From contig JAHDDL010000004.1 of assembly GCA_020629415.1 (NCBI GenBank), forward strand, positions 36,466 through 100,465: a stretch of DNA of 64,000 nucleotides, in the 5' to 3' direction. Positions within the stretch are counted from its first letter, which is position 1. The number at the start of each line of letters is the position of its first letter. Of the stretch, positions 27,849-36,339 are shown piece by piece. The notes below the pieces were generated by a model. The model saw nothing but the letters and a program-made list of their open reading frames with translations, did not search any database and was not told where the DNA came from. This stretch comes from Maribacter sp. (GTDB taxonomy: Bacteria; Bacteroidota; Bacteroidia; Flavobacteriales; Flavobacteriaceae). The translations under genes were made by a program, and so were the position numbers.

Positions 27849-28643
27849 TTAACGAACTTTACTGTTCATAACCACTTTATGTAAAAGTCTAGGGAAGAAT
27901 CTTTTGAGGTAAATACCAAATTTTTCTTTTCCGCCTATGTAAGTTTCAAATCGTTTCTTTTTAATTGCAGAGATTATTTTTTGTGCACATTCGTTAACCG
28001 GCATTCCGTTTTCTGTGGCATTGTCTTCTTTTTGTAATGCAGAACCATCACCCGTTAATGCATTTTTAGCCACATTGGTTTGTATAAAGCCAGGGCAGAT
28101 GATAGAAACATTGATATTGTCTTTTTCATGCTCCATTCGCAATGCGTCAAAGAAGCCATGTAACGCATGTTTGGCACCACAATACCCAGATCGATAAGGA
28201 GATGAAAATTTACCCATTAAACTAGTAACGGTAACAAAATGGCCGCTCTTTTGAGCTATAAAATGGTCAAGTAAGTGTTTGGTCAATTTTATGGTACCCA
28301 GATAATTAACGTCTATCATTTGTTGGTAGACTTCAAATTTTGTGTCAACTATAAGGGAACGCTGGCTTAATCCGCCATTGTTGATTAAAATATCAATATG
28401 CCCATAAATTTTAATAGCTTTTTGAGTAACGATTCCTAAAGAATTGAAGTCCGTTAAGTCTAGAGGCAATATGGTTACATGATCTTGATATTTGCACTTG
28501 TTTTTTACTTTTAATAGCACAGTTTCCCTTCTTGCGGAAAGTATAATTTTAGCGCCAAGTTCGTTTAGCTGGTATGCTAGTTCTTCGCCAATTCCTGAAG
28601 ATGCTCCTGTTATCCAGATTACCTTATTTTCTATACTGTCCAT
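27849..28643 (-). CDS. Short-chain dehydrogenase/reductase (SDR)
   Basis: 264 residues of the classical SDR type. WITGASSGIGEEL is the NAD(P)-binding TGxxxGIG motif (about residues 10-20), ILINNGGLSQ the NNxG strand, VTSLMGK holds the catalytic Ser, and SGYCGAKHAL the YxxxK pair. The C-terminal GKEKFGIYLKRFFPRLLHK is basic and could touch the membrane, as in DHRS7-like reductases of lipid substrates. The substrate is unknown. It converges on the kinase gene with a 2-base gap and is divergent from menC. Confidence 0.92.
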   Translation of the reverse strand: MDSIENKVIWITGASSGIGEELAYQLNELGAKIILSARRETVLLKVKNKCKYQDHVTILPLDLTDFNSLGIVTQKAIKIYGHIDILINNGGLSQRSLIVDTKFEVYQQMIDVNYLGTIKLTKHLLDHFIAQKSGHFVTVTSLMGKFSSPYRSGYCGAKHALHGFFDALRMEHEKDNINVSIICPGFIQTNVAKNALTGDGSALQKEDNATENGMPVNECAQKIISAIKKKRFETYIGGKEKFGIYLKRFFPRLLHKVVMNSKVR

Positions 28644-28688
28644 AACATCATGTTTAAACTCAAAATATAGTTAAATTTGAAGGATAAT

Positions 28689-29741
28689 ATGAAAGCAACA
28701 TTTAAAAAGTATCTTTTAGATTTTAAAAATCCTAGCGGAACTTCTAGGGGAATTCTGCGAACTAAAGAAACGTGGTTTTTGATTTTGGAGGATGAAGGTA
28801 AATGGGGAATAGGTGAATGCGGACTTTTTAGAGGACTTAGTTTTGATGATGTGCCTGAATATGAGCAAAAATGTAATTGGGTTGCGGAGAATATTGAATT
28901 AGGGGAAGCTAAATTAGTAGAACAGTTAAGAGATTTTCCTAGTATTCAATTTGGTTTGGAACAGGCATTTTTGTCCATGCGTTCTAATAATCCTTTTCAT
29001 CTTTTTGATTCCACTTTTTTAGAACACCAACAACCAATTTCAATTAATGGTCTGGTTTGGATGGGCGATAAAGAATTTATGCATCAGCAAATAGAAGATA
29101 AGCTAAAAGATGGTTTTTCATGTATTAAAATGAAGATTGGTGCCATTGATTTTGATACGGAAATTGCATTGCTTAAATCTATTAGAGAGCGTTACTCTAA
29201 AGATGAAATTGAATTGCGAGTAGATGCTAACGGTGCATTTTCTCCAAAAGAAGCCTTGTCCAAGCTAGAAGTATTGTCAAAACTTAATTTACATTCAATT
29301 GAGCAACCTATAAAACAGGGACAATGGGAAGAAATGCAAAGACTTTGTAAAAGTACACCGTTGCCAATTGCTTTAGATGAAGAATTAATTGGTGTAGTAG
29401 ATGTAACGAAAAAGGTAGACTTGCTACAAACTATACAACCACAGTATATTATTTTAAAGCCCAGCTTGGTAGGTGGTTTTGCAGGTAGTAATGAATGGAT
29501 TAAAATTGCCGAAAAGAATAAAATTGGTTGGTGGGTTACCAGTGCATTAGAGAGTAATATTGGTTTAAATGCCATTGCACAGTGGACCGCAACGTTAGGT
29601 AACCAAATGCCACAAGGTTTGGGTACGGGATCTTTATTTACAAATAATATAGATAGTCCGTTAGAAGTAAATAACGGAGGGTTGTTTTACAACAGCTCTA
29701 AAAAATGGAATAAAAATTTAATAGATAGTTTATGTATATAG
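28689..29741 (+). CDS. menC: o-Succinylbenzoate synthase
   Basis: 350 residues from the ATG at 28689 (MKATFKKYLLDFKNPSGTSRG). It belongs to the enolase superfamily: the KxK catalytic lysine lies in FSCIKMKIGAI, metal ligands are in LRVDANGAFS, SIEQPIKQGQ and ALDEEL, and the second catalytic Lys is in YIILKPSLVGGF. It dehydrates SHCHC to o-succinylbenzoate. A TTG 12 bases upstream (28677) gives four extra residues but overlaps a TAAATTTG promoter-like box (28672-28679), so I prefer the ATG; AAGGA six bases before it could aid initiation. The CPBP gene overlaps its 3' end by ten bases. Confidence 0.94.
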   Translation: MKATFKKYLLDFKNPSGTSRGILRTKETWFLILEDEGKWGIGECGLFRGLSFDDVPEYEQKCNWVAENIELGEAKLVEQLRDFPSIQFGLEQAFLSMRSNNPFHLFDSTFLEHQQPISINGLVWMGDKEFMHQQIEDKLKDGFSCIKMKIGAIDFDTEIALLKSIRERYSKDEIELRVDANGAFSPKEALSKLEVLSKLNLHSIEQPIKQGQWEEMQRLCKSTPLPIALDEELIGVVDVTKKVDLLQTIQPQYIILKPSLVGGFAGSNEWIKIAEKNKIGWWVTSALESNIGLNAIAQWTATLGNQMPQGLGTGSLFTNNIDSPLEVNNGGLFYNSSKKWNKNLIDSLCI

Positions 29742-30652
29742 AGCAAGGTTATAAAGGAGATATTGGATTATGGAAATATTTAATAATTCCTGGTTGTTTT
29801 ATTGGTTTTATGATTTTGAACTATATAGCAATCTTGTTATCTCCGGTTAGTGTTGAAGATAGTATGGCACAGATGATTAATAGCTTCGGCTCTAACCTGG
29901 TTTTAATTATAATATTGGCTCCATTGGCAGTTGGTTTACTTGTGGTGCTTGGTTGGACAAAATTAGTACACTCTCAAAGTATAACTTCTTTAACTACATC
30001 TCGAAAGAGAATAAGTTGGAAAAGAATCTTTTTTTCTTTTGTATTATGGGGAGTTTTAACTGTTTTAATGACATTAATAGCAGTTTATTTGTCACCTGAG
30101 GATTATGTTTTTAATTTTAAACTGGTACCATTTTTAACTTTAGCAGTGATAGGTATCTTACTAGTTCCTTTGCAAACAAGTTTTGAAGAATACTTATTTA
30201 GGGCACATATGATGCAGGGTTTAGGTATTGCGGTGAAAAATAGATGGGTACCTTTAATAGTTACCTCGGTGTTTTTTGGGTTAATGCATTTAGGTAATCC
30301 TGAAGTAGAGAAGTTAGGGTATGGGATAATGGTGTATTATATAGGAACTGGTTTTTTTCTTGGTATTATTACGCTTATGGATGAGGGGTTAGAATTGGCT
30401 TTAGGTTTTCATGCAGCCAATAATTTAATTGGAGCTCTATTAATGACTGCAGATTGGACCGCTTTTCAAACAAATTCAATTTATCGAGATATTTCAGACC
30501 CAGTTTTAGGTTGGGATATTTTAGTTCCTGTATTTATTACTTTTCCTATTCTTTTACTCATCTTTTCAAAAAAATATGGATGGACCGATTGGAAAGAAAA
30601 ATTAACCGGTAAGGTTCTATCTAAAGAAGAATTTTTATTGACACAAGAGTAA
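29732..30652 (+). CDS. CPBP-family intramembrane metalloprotease
   Basis: 306-residue polytopic membrane protein. The Abi/CPBP motifs are TSFEEYLFRAHMMQG (motif 1, EExxxR), VFFGLMHLGNP (motif 2, FxxxH) and LGFHAANNLIGAL (motif 3, HxxxN). Family members cleave substrates within the membrane or act in bacteriocin self-protection and prenyl-protein processing. In flavobacteria a CPBP gene often lies between menC and menE. Here it overlaps menC by 10 bases and precedes menE by 18, so it is part of that operon although no menaquinone role is established. Confidence 0.9.
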   Translation: MYIEQGYKGDIGLWKYLIIPGCFIGFMILNYIAILLSPVSVEDSMAQMINSFGSNLVLIIILAPLAVGLLVVLGWTKLVHSQSITSLTTSRKRISWKRIFFSFVLWGVLTVLMTLIAVYLSPEDYVFNFKLVPFLTLAVIGILLVPLQTSFEEYLFRAHMMQGLGIAVKNRWVPLIVTSVFFGLMHLGNPEVEKLGYGIMVYYIGTGFFLGIITLMDEGLELALGFHAANNLIGALLMTADWTAFQTNSIYRDISDPVLGWDILVPVFITFPILLLIFSKKYGWTDWKEKLTGKVLSKEEFLLTQE

Positions 30653-30670
30653 AACTAAAATTTATTCAAA

Positions 30671-31732
30671 ATGAAAATACACCCTAGTTTTTCAATTCAA
30701 GGTAGGACAATTTCTTTTGATGATTTAAAAGAGGTTGGTTATAGTTTAATTAAAGAAGGCGAGGAATTTGAAAAGCATATAGGTGAATTTCTTTTAGATT
30801 GGATAGATGATTTGCCAACACTTTCTGTAAAAACTTCAGGATCTACGGGCGCTCCAAAGACTATACTATTGAAGAAAGAACAGATGGTAAATAGCGCTCT
30901 TGCAACCGGTAATTATTTTAACCTTAAGCCTGGGTCAACTGCTTTACTCTGTCTGCCCGCAACATATATAGCTGGTAAAATGATGCTTATAAGAGCAATG
31001 GTTTTGGGCCTAAATATTTATTTAGTGCCACCAAGTTCATACCCATTGGAAGGTATTACGGATTCTTTTGATTTTGCGGCTATGGTACCTTTACAGGTAA
31101 GTAACTCTTTATCTAAACTACATCAAATACATAAATTAATTATTGGTGGTGCACCTATTTCTAATTCAATAAGAGAAGCTTTAAAGGGTGTTGATAATAG
31201 CATTTATGAAACCTATGGTATGACGGAAACCATTACTCATATCGCTATAAAACCGTTAAACGATAAAGAAGTTGAAGATGCTCCTTTTACGGTGTTGCCA
31301 AATGTAGAACTTGCTACAGATGATAGAGGTTGTTTGGTAATTAATGCTTCAGAAATTTCAGACGAAACGGTGGTAACCAATGATGTGGTCCAAATGCTTT
31401 CAAAAACTAAGTTTAACTGGTTGGGCAGACTTGATAATGTTATTAATTCTGGTGGGGTAAAGTTGCATCCGGAACATATTGAAAAAGTAATATCAAACTA
31501 TATAGATACTCCGTTTTTTGTTGCCGGTGTTACAGATAATGAATTAGGGCAAAAAGTGGTTTTAGTGGTTGAAGATGCAGAAATTAAAGACATTCAGAAA
31601 ATTATTGATGGTATTTCTGAATTCAAAAAATTTGAGAAACCTAAAACGATTTTGATAGCTAAAGAATTTCAAAGAACCGATAGTGGAAAAATACAACGTT
31701 CTAAAACTGTACAACAAATTTTGAAGCCTTAA
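30671..31732 (+). CDS. menE: o-Succinylbenzoate-CoA ligase
   Basis: 353-residue acyl-adenylate-forming enzyme. LSVKTSGSTGAPKTILLKK is the P-loop motif, IYETYGMTETITHIA the A5-type motif, WLGRLDNVINSGGVKLHPEHIE the hinge, and FQRTDSGKIQRSK supplies the C-terminal catalytic Lys. It is about 100 residues shorter at the N-terminus than E. coli MenE, the usual compact form in Bacteroidota. It makes OSB-CoA, the substrate of MenB. Last gene of the menC-CPBP-menE unit. Confidence 0.93.
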   Translation: MKIHPSFSIQGRTISFDDLKEVGYSLIKEGEEFEKHIGEFLLDWIDDLPTLSVKTSGSTGAPKTILLKKEQMVNSALATGNYFNLKPGSTALLCLPATYIAGKMMLIRAMVLGLNIYLVPPSSYPLEGITDSFDFAAMVPLQVSNSLSKLHQIHKLIIGGAPISNSIREALKGVDNSIYETYGMTETITHIAIKPLNDKEVEDAPFTVLPNVELATDDRGCLVINASEISDETVVTNDVVQMLSKTKFNWLGRLDNVINSGGVKLHPEHIEKVISNYIDTPFFVAGVTDNELGQKVVLVVEDAEIKDIQKIIDGISEFKKFEKPKTILIAKEFQRTDSGKIQRSKTVQQILKP

Positions 31733-31772
31733 TATATTCCGCTATTTTCATCATTAGAAAAACCACTATCTA

Positions 31773-33122
31773 ATGATCAAACAACTAATTACCGTATTTA
31801 TTTTTATTCAGGGCTTTTTATTGAACGCCCAACAAATTCTCAATGAAAAAGAAAGGGCCATTGTTATAGATGAAATTCTAGACGATCGTTTTAACAATTT
31901 ACTTCCAAAACTTATGGATGCCGCTGACCTTGATATGTGGGTGGTGATTTCAAGGGAATACAATGAGGATCCAGTTATTAAGACCATGCTGCCTGCTACA
32001 TGGTTAAACGCTCGTAGAAGAACTATTCTTTTGTTTTATAGAGATAAAGCAAAAAACACTATTGAAAAATTAGCCGTTGCTCGTTATAATGTTGGTAAGA
32101 ATATTGTTTCCGCTTGGGATAAGGAAAAGGAGCCTGATCAATGGAAGAGATTAATGCAGTTAATATCAGAAAGAAATCCAAGAAGAATTGGACTTAATTA
32201 TTCTACAGACCATAATATTGCCGATGGATTGGTAAAGACGGATTATGAGGAATTCATGGCAAATTTGCCTAAAAAATATACTTCAAAAGTGACATCTGCT
32301 GAGCAACTTGCCGTACGCTGGATCGAAACTAGAACTGAACGTGAAATGGTTATCTATGATCAATTGGTAGATATTACACATGATATCATAGCCGAAGCAT
32401 TCTCGGAGAAAGTAATAACTCCCGGTGTAACCACTACGTCAGATGTAGTGTGGTGGATGAGACAGAAAGTCACCAATTTAGGTTTGGAAACTTGGTTTCA
32501 TCCAACTGTAGACGTTCAAAGAAGTGAGAAAGGAAAAAAGAGTGAATTTTATTCTTTTGCAAACAAACCCGAGAGTATGGTAATCTTACCTGGGGATCTA
32601 GTACACTGCGATTTTGGAATTACATATCTGCGTTTAAATACCGATTGTCAAGAATTAGCGTATGTATTAAAGCCAGAAGAAACTTCTGCTCCGGAGTTTT
32701 TGGTAAACGGACTAATGGAAGGGAACAAATTACAAGATTTTTTAACAGGCAATATGGTCAAGGGAAAGTCTGGAAACGAAATTCTTAAAAAATCTCTGGA
32801 CGAGGCTAAAACTGCAGGATTACGACCTTCTATTTACACGCATCCGTTAGGTACTTATGGTCATTCTGCCGGTACAACTATAGGAATGTGGGATGCCCAA
32901 GGTGGTGTAATGCGTGACGATGGAGAAAACTATGGTCTTAACCCGAATACTGTTTATGCCATTGAACTAAACACGACCATCAACATACCGGAATGGAATA
33001 GAGATATCAGAATCATGCTTGAAGAAGCCGGGTTCTATGGTGAAGATGGATTTAGATATGTAAATGGAAGACAGACCGAATTGTTGTTGATTCCACGAGT
33101 GAAAGGTCATCAGGGCAATTAA
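31773..33122 (+). CDS. Exported M24-family (Xaa-Pro aminopeptidase-like) metallopeptidase
   Basis: 449 residues with a signal peptide (LITVFIFIQGFLLNAQ). The N-terminal creatinase-like domain runs to about residue 190, and a pita-bread catalytic domain follows. Likely metal ligands lie in VHCDFGITYLRLNTDC (Asp), THPLGTYGHSAGTTIGMWD (His), AIELNTTI (Glu) and MLEEAGFY (Glu). It probably removes N-terminal residues preceding proline in the periplasm. Monocistronic, about 40 bases after menE. Confidence 0.88.
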   Translation: MIKQLITVFIFIQGFLLNAQQILNEKERAIVIDEILDDRFNNLLPKLMDAADLDMWVVISREYNEDPVIKTMLPATWLNARRRTILLFYRDKAKNTIEKLAVARYNVGKNIVSAWDKEKEPDQWKRLMQLISERNPRRIGLNYSTDHNIADGLVKTDYEEFMANLPKKYTSKVTSAEQLAVRWIETRTEREMVIYDQLVDITHDIIAEAFSEKVITPGVTTTSDVVWWMRQKVTNLGLETWFHPTVDVQRSEKGKKSEFYSFANKPESMVILPGDLVHCDFGITYLRLNTDCQELAYVLKPEETSAPEFLVNGLMEGNKLQDFLTGNMVKGKSGNEILKKSLDEAKTAGLRPSIYTHPLGTYGHSAGTTIGMWDAQGGVMRDDGENYGLNPNTVYAIELNTTINIPEWNRDIRIMLEEAGFYGEDGFRYVNGRQTELLLIPRVKGHQGN

Positions 33123-33164
33123 TTTTTATATTCATTATGTGGGTATTAACGAATAGTTCAACAA

Positions 33165-33244
33165 CTATATGTTGAAAAGTCAATAGAATGGAATGCGGTA
33201 AATATTGTTGCCAGTTATCTTGGTAAACTTTTTACAACATATAG
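33165..33244. repeat. Imperfect inverted repeat around a 48-bp core
   Basis: CTATATGTTGAAAAG (33165-33179) and CTTTTTACAACATATAG (33228-33244) are inverted copies differing by one base and a short insertion in the A-run. A smaller palindrome TCAACA...TGTTGA overlaps the left arm. The core shows no open reading frame. It could be a MITE-like remnant or an operator-like element; nothing in the sequence decides. Confidence 0.45.
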
Positions 33245-33262
33245 ACCATTGATTTAGTTATA

Positions 33263-33302
33263 AAAAAACCACAATACATTTAAAATGTATTGTGGTTTTT
33301 TT
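33263..33302. terminator. Bidirectional terminator between M24 peptidase and carboxyltransferase genes
   Basis: AACCACAATACATT (33267-33280) pairs with AATGTATTGTGGTT (33284-33297), with an A-run before and a T-run after. Confidence 0.92.
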
Positions 33303-33346
33303 AATGTAAATAGTTTAAAATGTTGATACTTAATATTTTTAATTAA

Positions 33347-34975
33347 TTACACCTGTAAAACCCCCATGTTAAAAGGCTTTTCAATAGGTGCATGATCAGC
33401 GGCTTCTATACCCATTGAAATCCATTTACGCGTGTCCTTTGGGTCAATGATGGCATCTGTCCATAACCTTGAAGCTGCGTAATAAGGTGAAACTTGGTTG
33501 TCGTAACGCTTCTTGATTTTATCGTATAGTTCCGTTTCTTTTTCCTCAGTGATGGTTTCACCTTTCTTTTTTAATGAAGCCTTCTCAATTTGTAAAAGAA
33601 CTTTTGCAGCAGAGTTTCCGCTCATCACCGCAAGTTCAGCACTTGGCCAAGCAACAATTAACCTAGGGTCATAAGCTTTACCGCACATGGCATAGTTTCC
33701 AGCTCCATAGCTATTGCCTATAACAATGGTAAATTTTGGTACGACGGAGTTACTCACCGCATTTACCATTTTGGCGCCATCTTTTATAATACCACCATGC
33801 TCACTTTTACTACCAACCATAAATCCGGTTACATCTTGCAAGAAAACTAACGGAATTTTCTTTTGGTTGCAATTGGCTATAAATCTGGTTGCCTTATCTG
33901 CAGAATCGGAATAAATGACTCCGCCAAACTGCATTTCTCCCTTTTTTGTCTTTACAACTTTTCTTTGGTTGGCAACAATACCAACTGCCCATCCATCTAT
34001 TCGTGCATATCCGGTAAGTATGGTTTGTCCGTATCCGGCTTTGTATTCTTCAAATTCCGAGTCGTCTACCAATCGCTTAATAATTTCCATCATGTCATAC
34101 TGTTCCGCTCTTGAGCTAGGTAGTATACCATAGATATCATCAGGATTTTCTTTTGGTTTTATACTTTTCTTTCGGTTGTATCCCGCTTTTGGGAAATCAC
34201 CGATCTTATCCATAATATTCTTTATGGTGTCCAAAGCAGCTGCATCATCTTTCGCTTTATAATCGGTTACCCCGCTAATCTCGCAATGCGTAGTAGCGCC
34301 ACCTAAAGTTTCATTATCTATGCTTTCACCTATTGCGGCTTTCACCAAATAGCTTCCTGCCAAGAAAATACTGGCGGTCTTATCTACTATTAAAGCTTCA
34401 TCGCTCATAATAGGTAAGTAAGCGCCACCGGCAACACAACTGCCCATAACCGCAGAAATTTGGGTTATGCCCATACTGCTCATAATCGCATTGTTTCTAA
34501 ATATGCGCCCAAAGTGTTCTTTATCCGGGAAAATCTCATCTTGCAATGGTAAGTACACGCCGGCACTATCTACTAAATAAATAATAGGAAGTCTGTTTTC
34601 AATAGCAATTTCCTGTGCTCTTAAATTCTTTTTGGCGGTAATAGGAAACCATGCGCCAGCCTTTACCGTTGCATCATTGGCAACTACTATACATTGCTTT
34701 CCTTTTACATATCCAATTTTTATAACAACACCGCCAGAAGGGCAGCCGCCATGTTCTTTGTACATGCCTTCGCCAACAAAGGCTCCTACTTCAATCTGTT
34801 CGGTTCTTGGATCAAATAGATAATCAATACGTTCTCTAGCGGTCATTTTACCTTGATCGTGCTGCTTGGCAATTTTTGCTTTTCCTCCACCTAAATAAAC
34901 CTCGTTCAGCTTTCGTCTAAGGTCAGATAATAACAACTTATTCCTATCTTCGTTTTGATTGAATTTTAAATCCAT
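33347..34975 (-). CDS. Acyl-CoA carboxylase beta (carboxyltransferase) subunit, methylcrotonyl-CoA-type
   Basis: 542 residues of the biotin-dependent carboxyltransferase family. Segments GKMTARERIDYLFD, IYLVDSAGVYLPLQDEIFPDKEHFGRIFRNNA and VMGSCVAGGAYLPIMSDEALIV, and the C-terminal GNSYGAGNYAMCGKAYDPR, are closest to methylcrotonyl-CoA carboxylase beta subunits of leucine breakdown. The biotin carboxylase/biotin-carrier (alpha) gene is not in the window. Its presence together with the IcmF gene 31 kb away is compatible with branched-chain amino-acid catabolism. Monocistronic between two divergent or convergent neighbours. Confidence 0.9.
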   Translation of the reverse strand: MDLKFNQNEDRNKLLLSDLRRKLNEVYLGGGKAKIAKQHDQGKMTARERIDYLFDPRTEQIEVGAFVGEGMYKEHGGCPSGGVVIKIGYVKGKQCIVVANDATVKAGAWFPITAKKNLRAQEIAIENRLPIIYLVDSAGVYLPLQDEIFPDKEHFGRIFRNNAIMSSMGITQISAVMGSCVAGGAYLPIMSDEALIVDKTASIFLAGSYLVKAAIGESIDNETLGGATTHCEISGVTDYKAKDDAAALDTIKNIMDKIGDFPKAGYNRKKSIKPKENPDDIYGILPSSRAEQYDMMEIIKRLVDDSEFEEYKAGYGQTILTGYARIDGWAVGIVANQRKVVKTKKGEMQFGGVIYSDSADKATRFIANCNQKKIPLVFLQDVTGFMVGSKSEHGGIIKDGAKMVNAVSNSVVPKFTIVIGNSYGAGNYAMCGKAYDPRLIVAWPSAELAVMSGNSAAKVLLQIEKASLKKKGETITEEKETELYDKIKKRYDNQVSPYYAASRLWTDAIIDPKDTRKWISMGIEAADHAPIEKPFNMGVLQV

Positions 34976-35046
34976 TCTGTATATTTAATTTCTTCGCATA
35001 AAGATAAGAAGTTAATTTTGGTGTACATGCAACAAAAATAAAAAGT

Positions 35047-36018
35047 ATGATAAAGTGGGGTATTGTTGGGGCAGGTAACATAGCACATAGTTTTTCTAAG
35101 GATCTAGCTTTGGTAGATGGCGGTCAATTGGTTTCGGTAGCATCTAGAAGCTTGGAGAAGGCCCGCACATTTGCCAAAGAATATGGAGCTCCAAATGCTT
35201 TTGGTAGTTATGAAGAGTTGTTTCATAGTAATACGGTAGATATAATTTATTTGGCAACACCGCACACTTCCCATGCAGATTTGAGCATTGCCGCCATGAA
35301 AGCCGGTAACGCCGTACTTTGTGAAAAACCATTGGGAGTCAATGCTTCAGAAGTTCGGGCAATGGTAACTGCTGCTAAAGAGAATAATGTATTTCTTATG
35401 GAAGCATTATGGTCACGTTTTAATCCTACCATTAAAAAAGTAAAGGAACTTGTAGATAATGGGACTATAGGAGATATAGGTTATCTACATTCAGATTTTG
35501 CTTTTTATGCTCTGGATAGGGATGAAAACGGTAGGCTGTTAAATCCTGATCTTGCAGGAGGTTCTCTGCTAGATATAGGAATCTATCCTATATTTTTAGC
35601 TTATTTACTGTTGGGGATGCCCAAGGATATTAAGGCAACCGCCAATTTTTATAAAACTGGGGTAGAGGTGCAATGTAGTATGATTTTTAATTATGATAAC
35701 GCACAAGCCATTTTGTATAGCGGACTCAATTCTAACTCTGAAAAGAAATCTGAAATAGCAGGAAGTAAAGGAACAATTTTTATTCATCCAAGATGGCATG
35801 AAACTACTGGTTTTACCTTGGAAAAAGATGGGGATGTAGTAAGTAATGAAGTCGGTAAGAGGGGTAAAGGCTATGTTCATGAAATAGAAGAAGTGCATAA
35901 TTGTTTAAATTCTGGCAAGAAGGAAAGTGCATTTTGGAGTCATCAAAACAGTTTGGATCTCATTACAATTACGGATACGGTTCGTGAAAAAACGGGAATT
36001 GTGTTCCCGTTTGAATAA
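35047..36018 (+). CDS. Gfo/Idh/MocA-family NAD(P)-dependent oxidoreductase
   Basis: 323 residues. The N-terminal Rossmann fold has WGIVGAGNIAHSFSKDL, the conserved CEKPLGVNASEV holds the catalytic Lys of the EKP motif, and GGSLLDIGIYPIFLAYLLLG is the typical start of the C-terminal domain. The sequence resembles dimeric dihydrodiol dehydrogenase/trans-1,2-dihydrobenzene-diol dehydrogenase-like members that act on sugars. A TAATTTTG box at 35012-35019 lies 27 bases before the ATG. No sugar genes adjoin, so the substrate is open. Confidence 0.9.
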   Translation: MIKWGIVGAGNIAHSFSKDLALVDGGQLVSVASRSLEKARTFAKEYGAPNAFGSYEELFHSNTVDIIYLATPHTSHADLSIAAMKAGNAVLCEKPLGVNASEVRAMVTAAKENNVFLMEALWSRFNPTIKKVKELVDNGTIGDIGYLHSDFAFYALDRDENGRLLNPDLAGGSLLDIGIYPIFLAYLLLGMPKDIKATANFYKTGVEVQCSMIFNYDNAQAILYSGLNSNSEKKSEIAGSKGTIFIHPRWHETTGFTLEKDGDVVSNEVGKRGKGYVHEIEEVHNCLNSGKKESAFWSHQNSLDLITITDTVREKTGIVFPFE

Positions 36019-36094
36019 TAGCAGCGGTATTAGTGAGTAAATATTTTAAAATTTACGATATTTGATGCTCGCTTAAATTTTAATTGATTCAAAA

Positions 36095-36271
36095 ATGAAC
36101 AAGAACACTGTGCTCACTTGGGCTACTTTTATAATGATCTTCGTAGGGCTTGCACTTATTGCATTAGGGGCCTTTAGATATGATGATGTCGCTGGTTGGG
36201 GTTTTGCATCTGTTGGAATAGGTTTTTTTGCCATTGCTTGGGTGTTCAATGCCCTTAAAGGTAGAGTATAA
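36095..36271 (+). CDS. Small two-helix membrane protein (CAL67264-like)
   Basis: 58 residues, MNKNTVLTWATFIMIFVGL to AWVFNALKGRV, with two hydrophobic segments (about 8-26 and 36-53) separated by FRYDDVAGWG. The ATG follows ATTCAAAA, and the frame ends in TAA at 36271. From memory, a near-identical short protein is conserved beside ettA in Flavobacteriaceae (annotated as CAL67264 family membrane protein); I cannot check this here. Function unknown. It lies 68 bases upstream of ettA in the same direction. Confidence 0.82.
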   Translation: MNKNTVLTWATFIMIFVGLALIALGAFRYDDVAGWGFASVGIGFFAIAWVFNALKGRV

Positions 36272-36339
36272 TCAATATTTTTAACTAGTAGGGATTTCTT
36301 CTACTGGATGATAATTTTTTCACTAAACACTATAATTTT

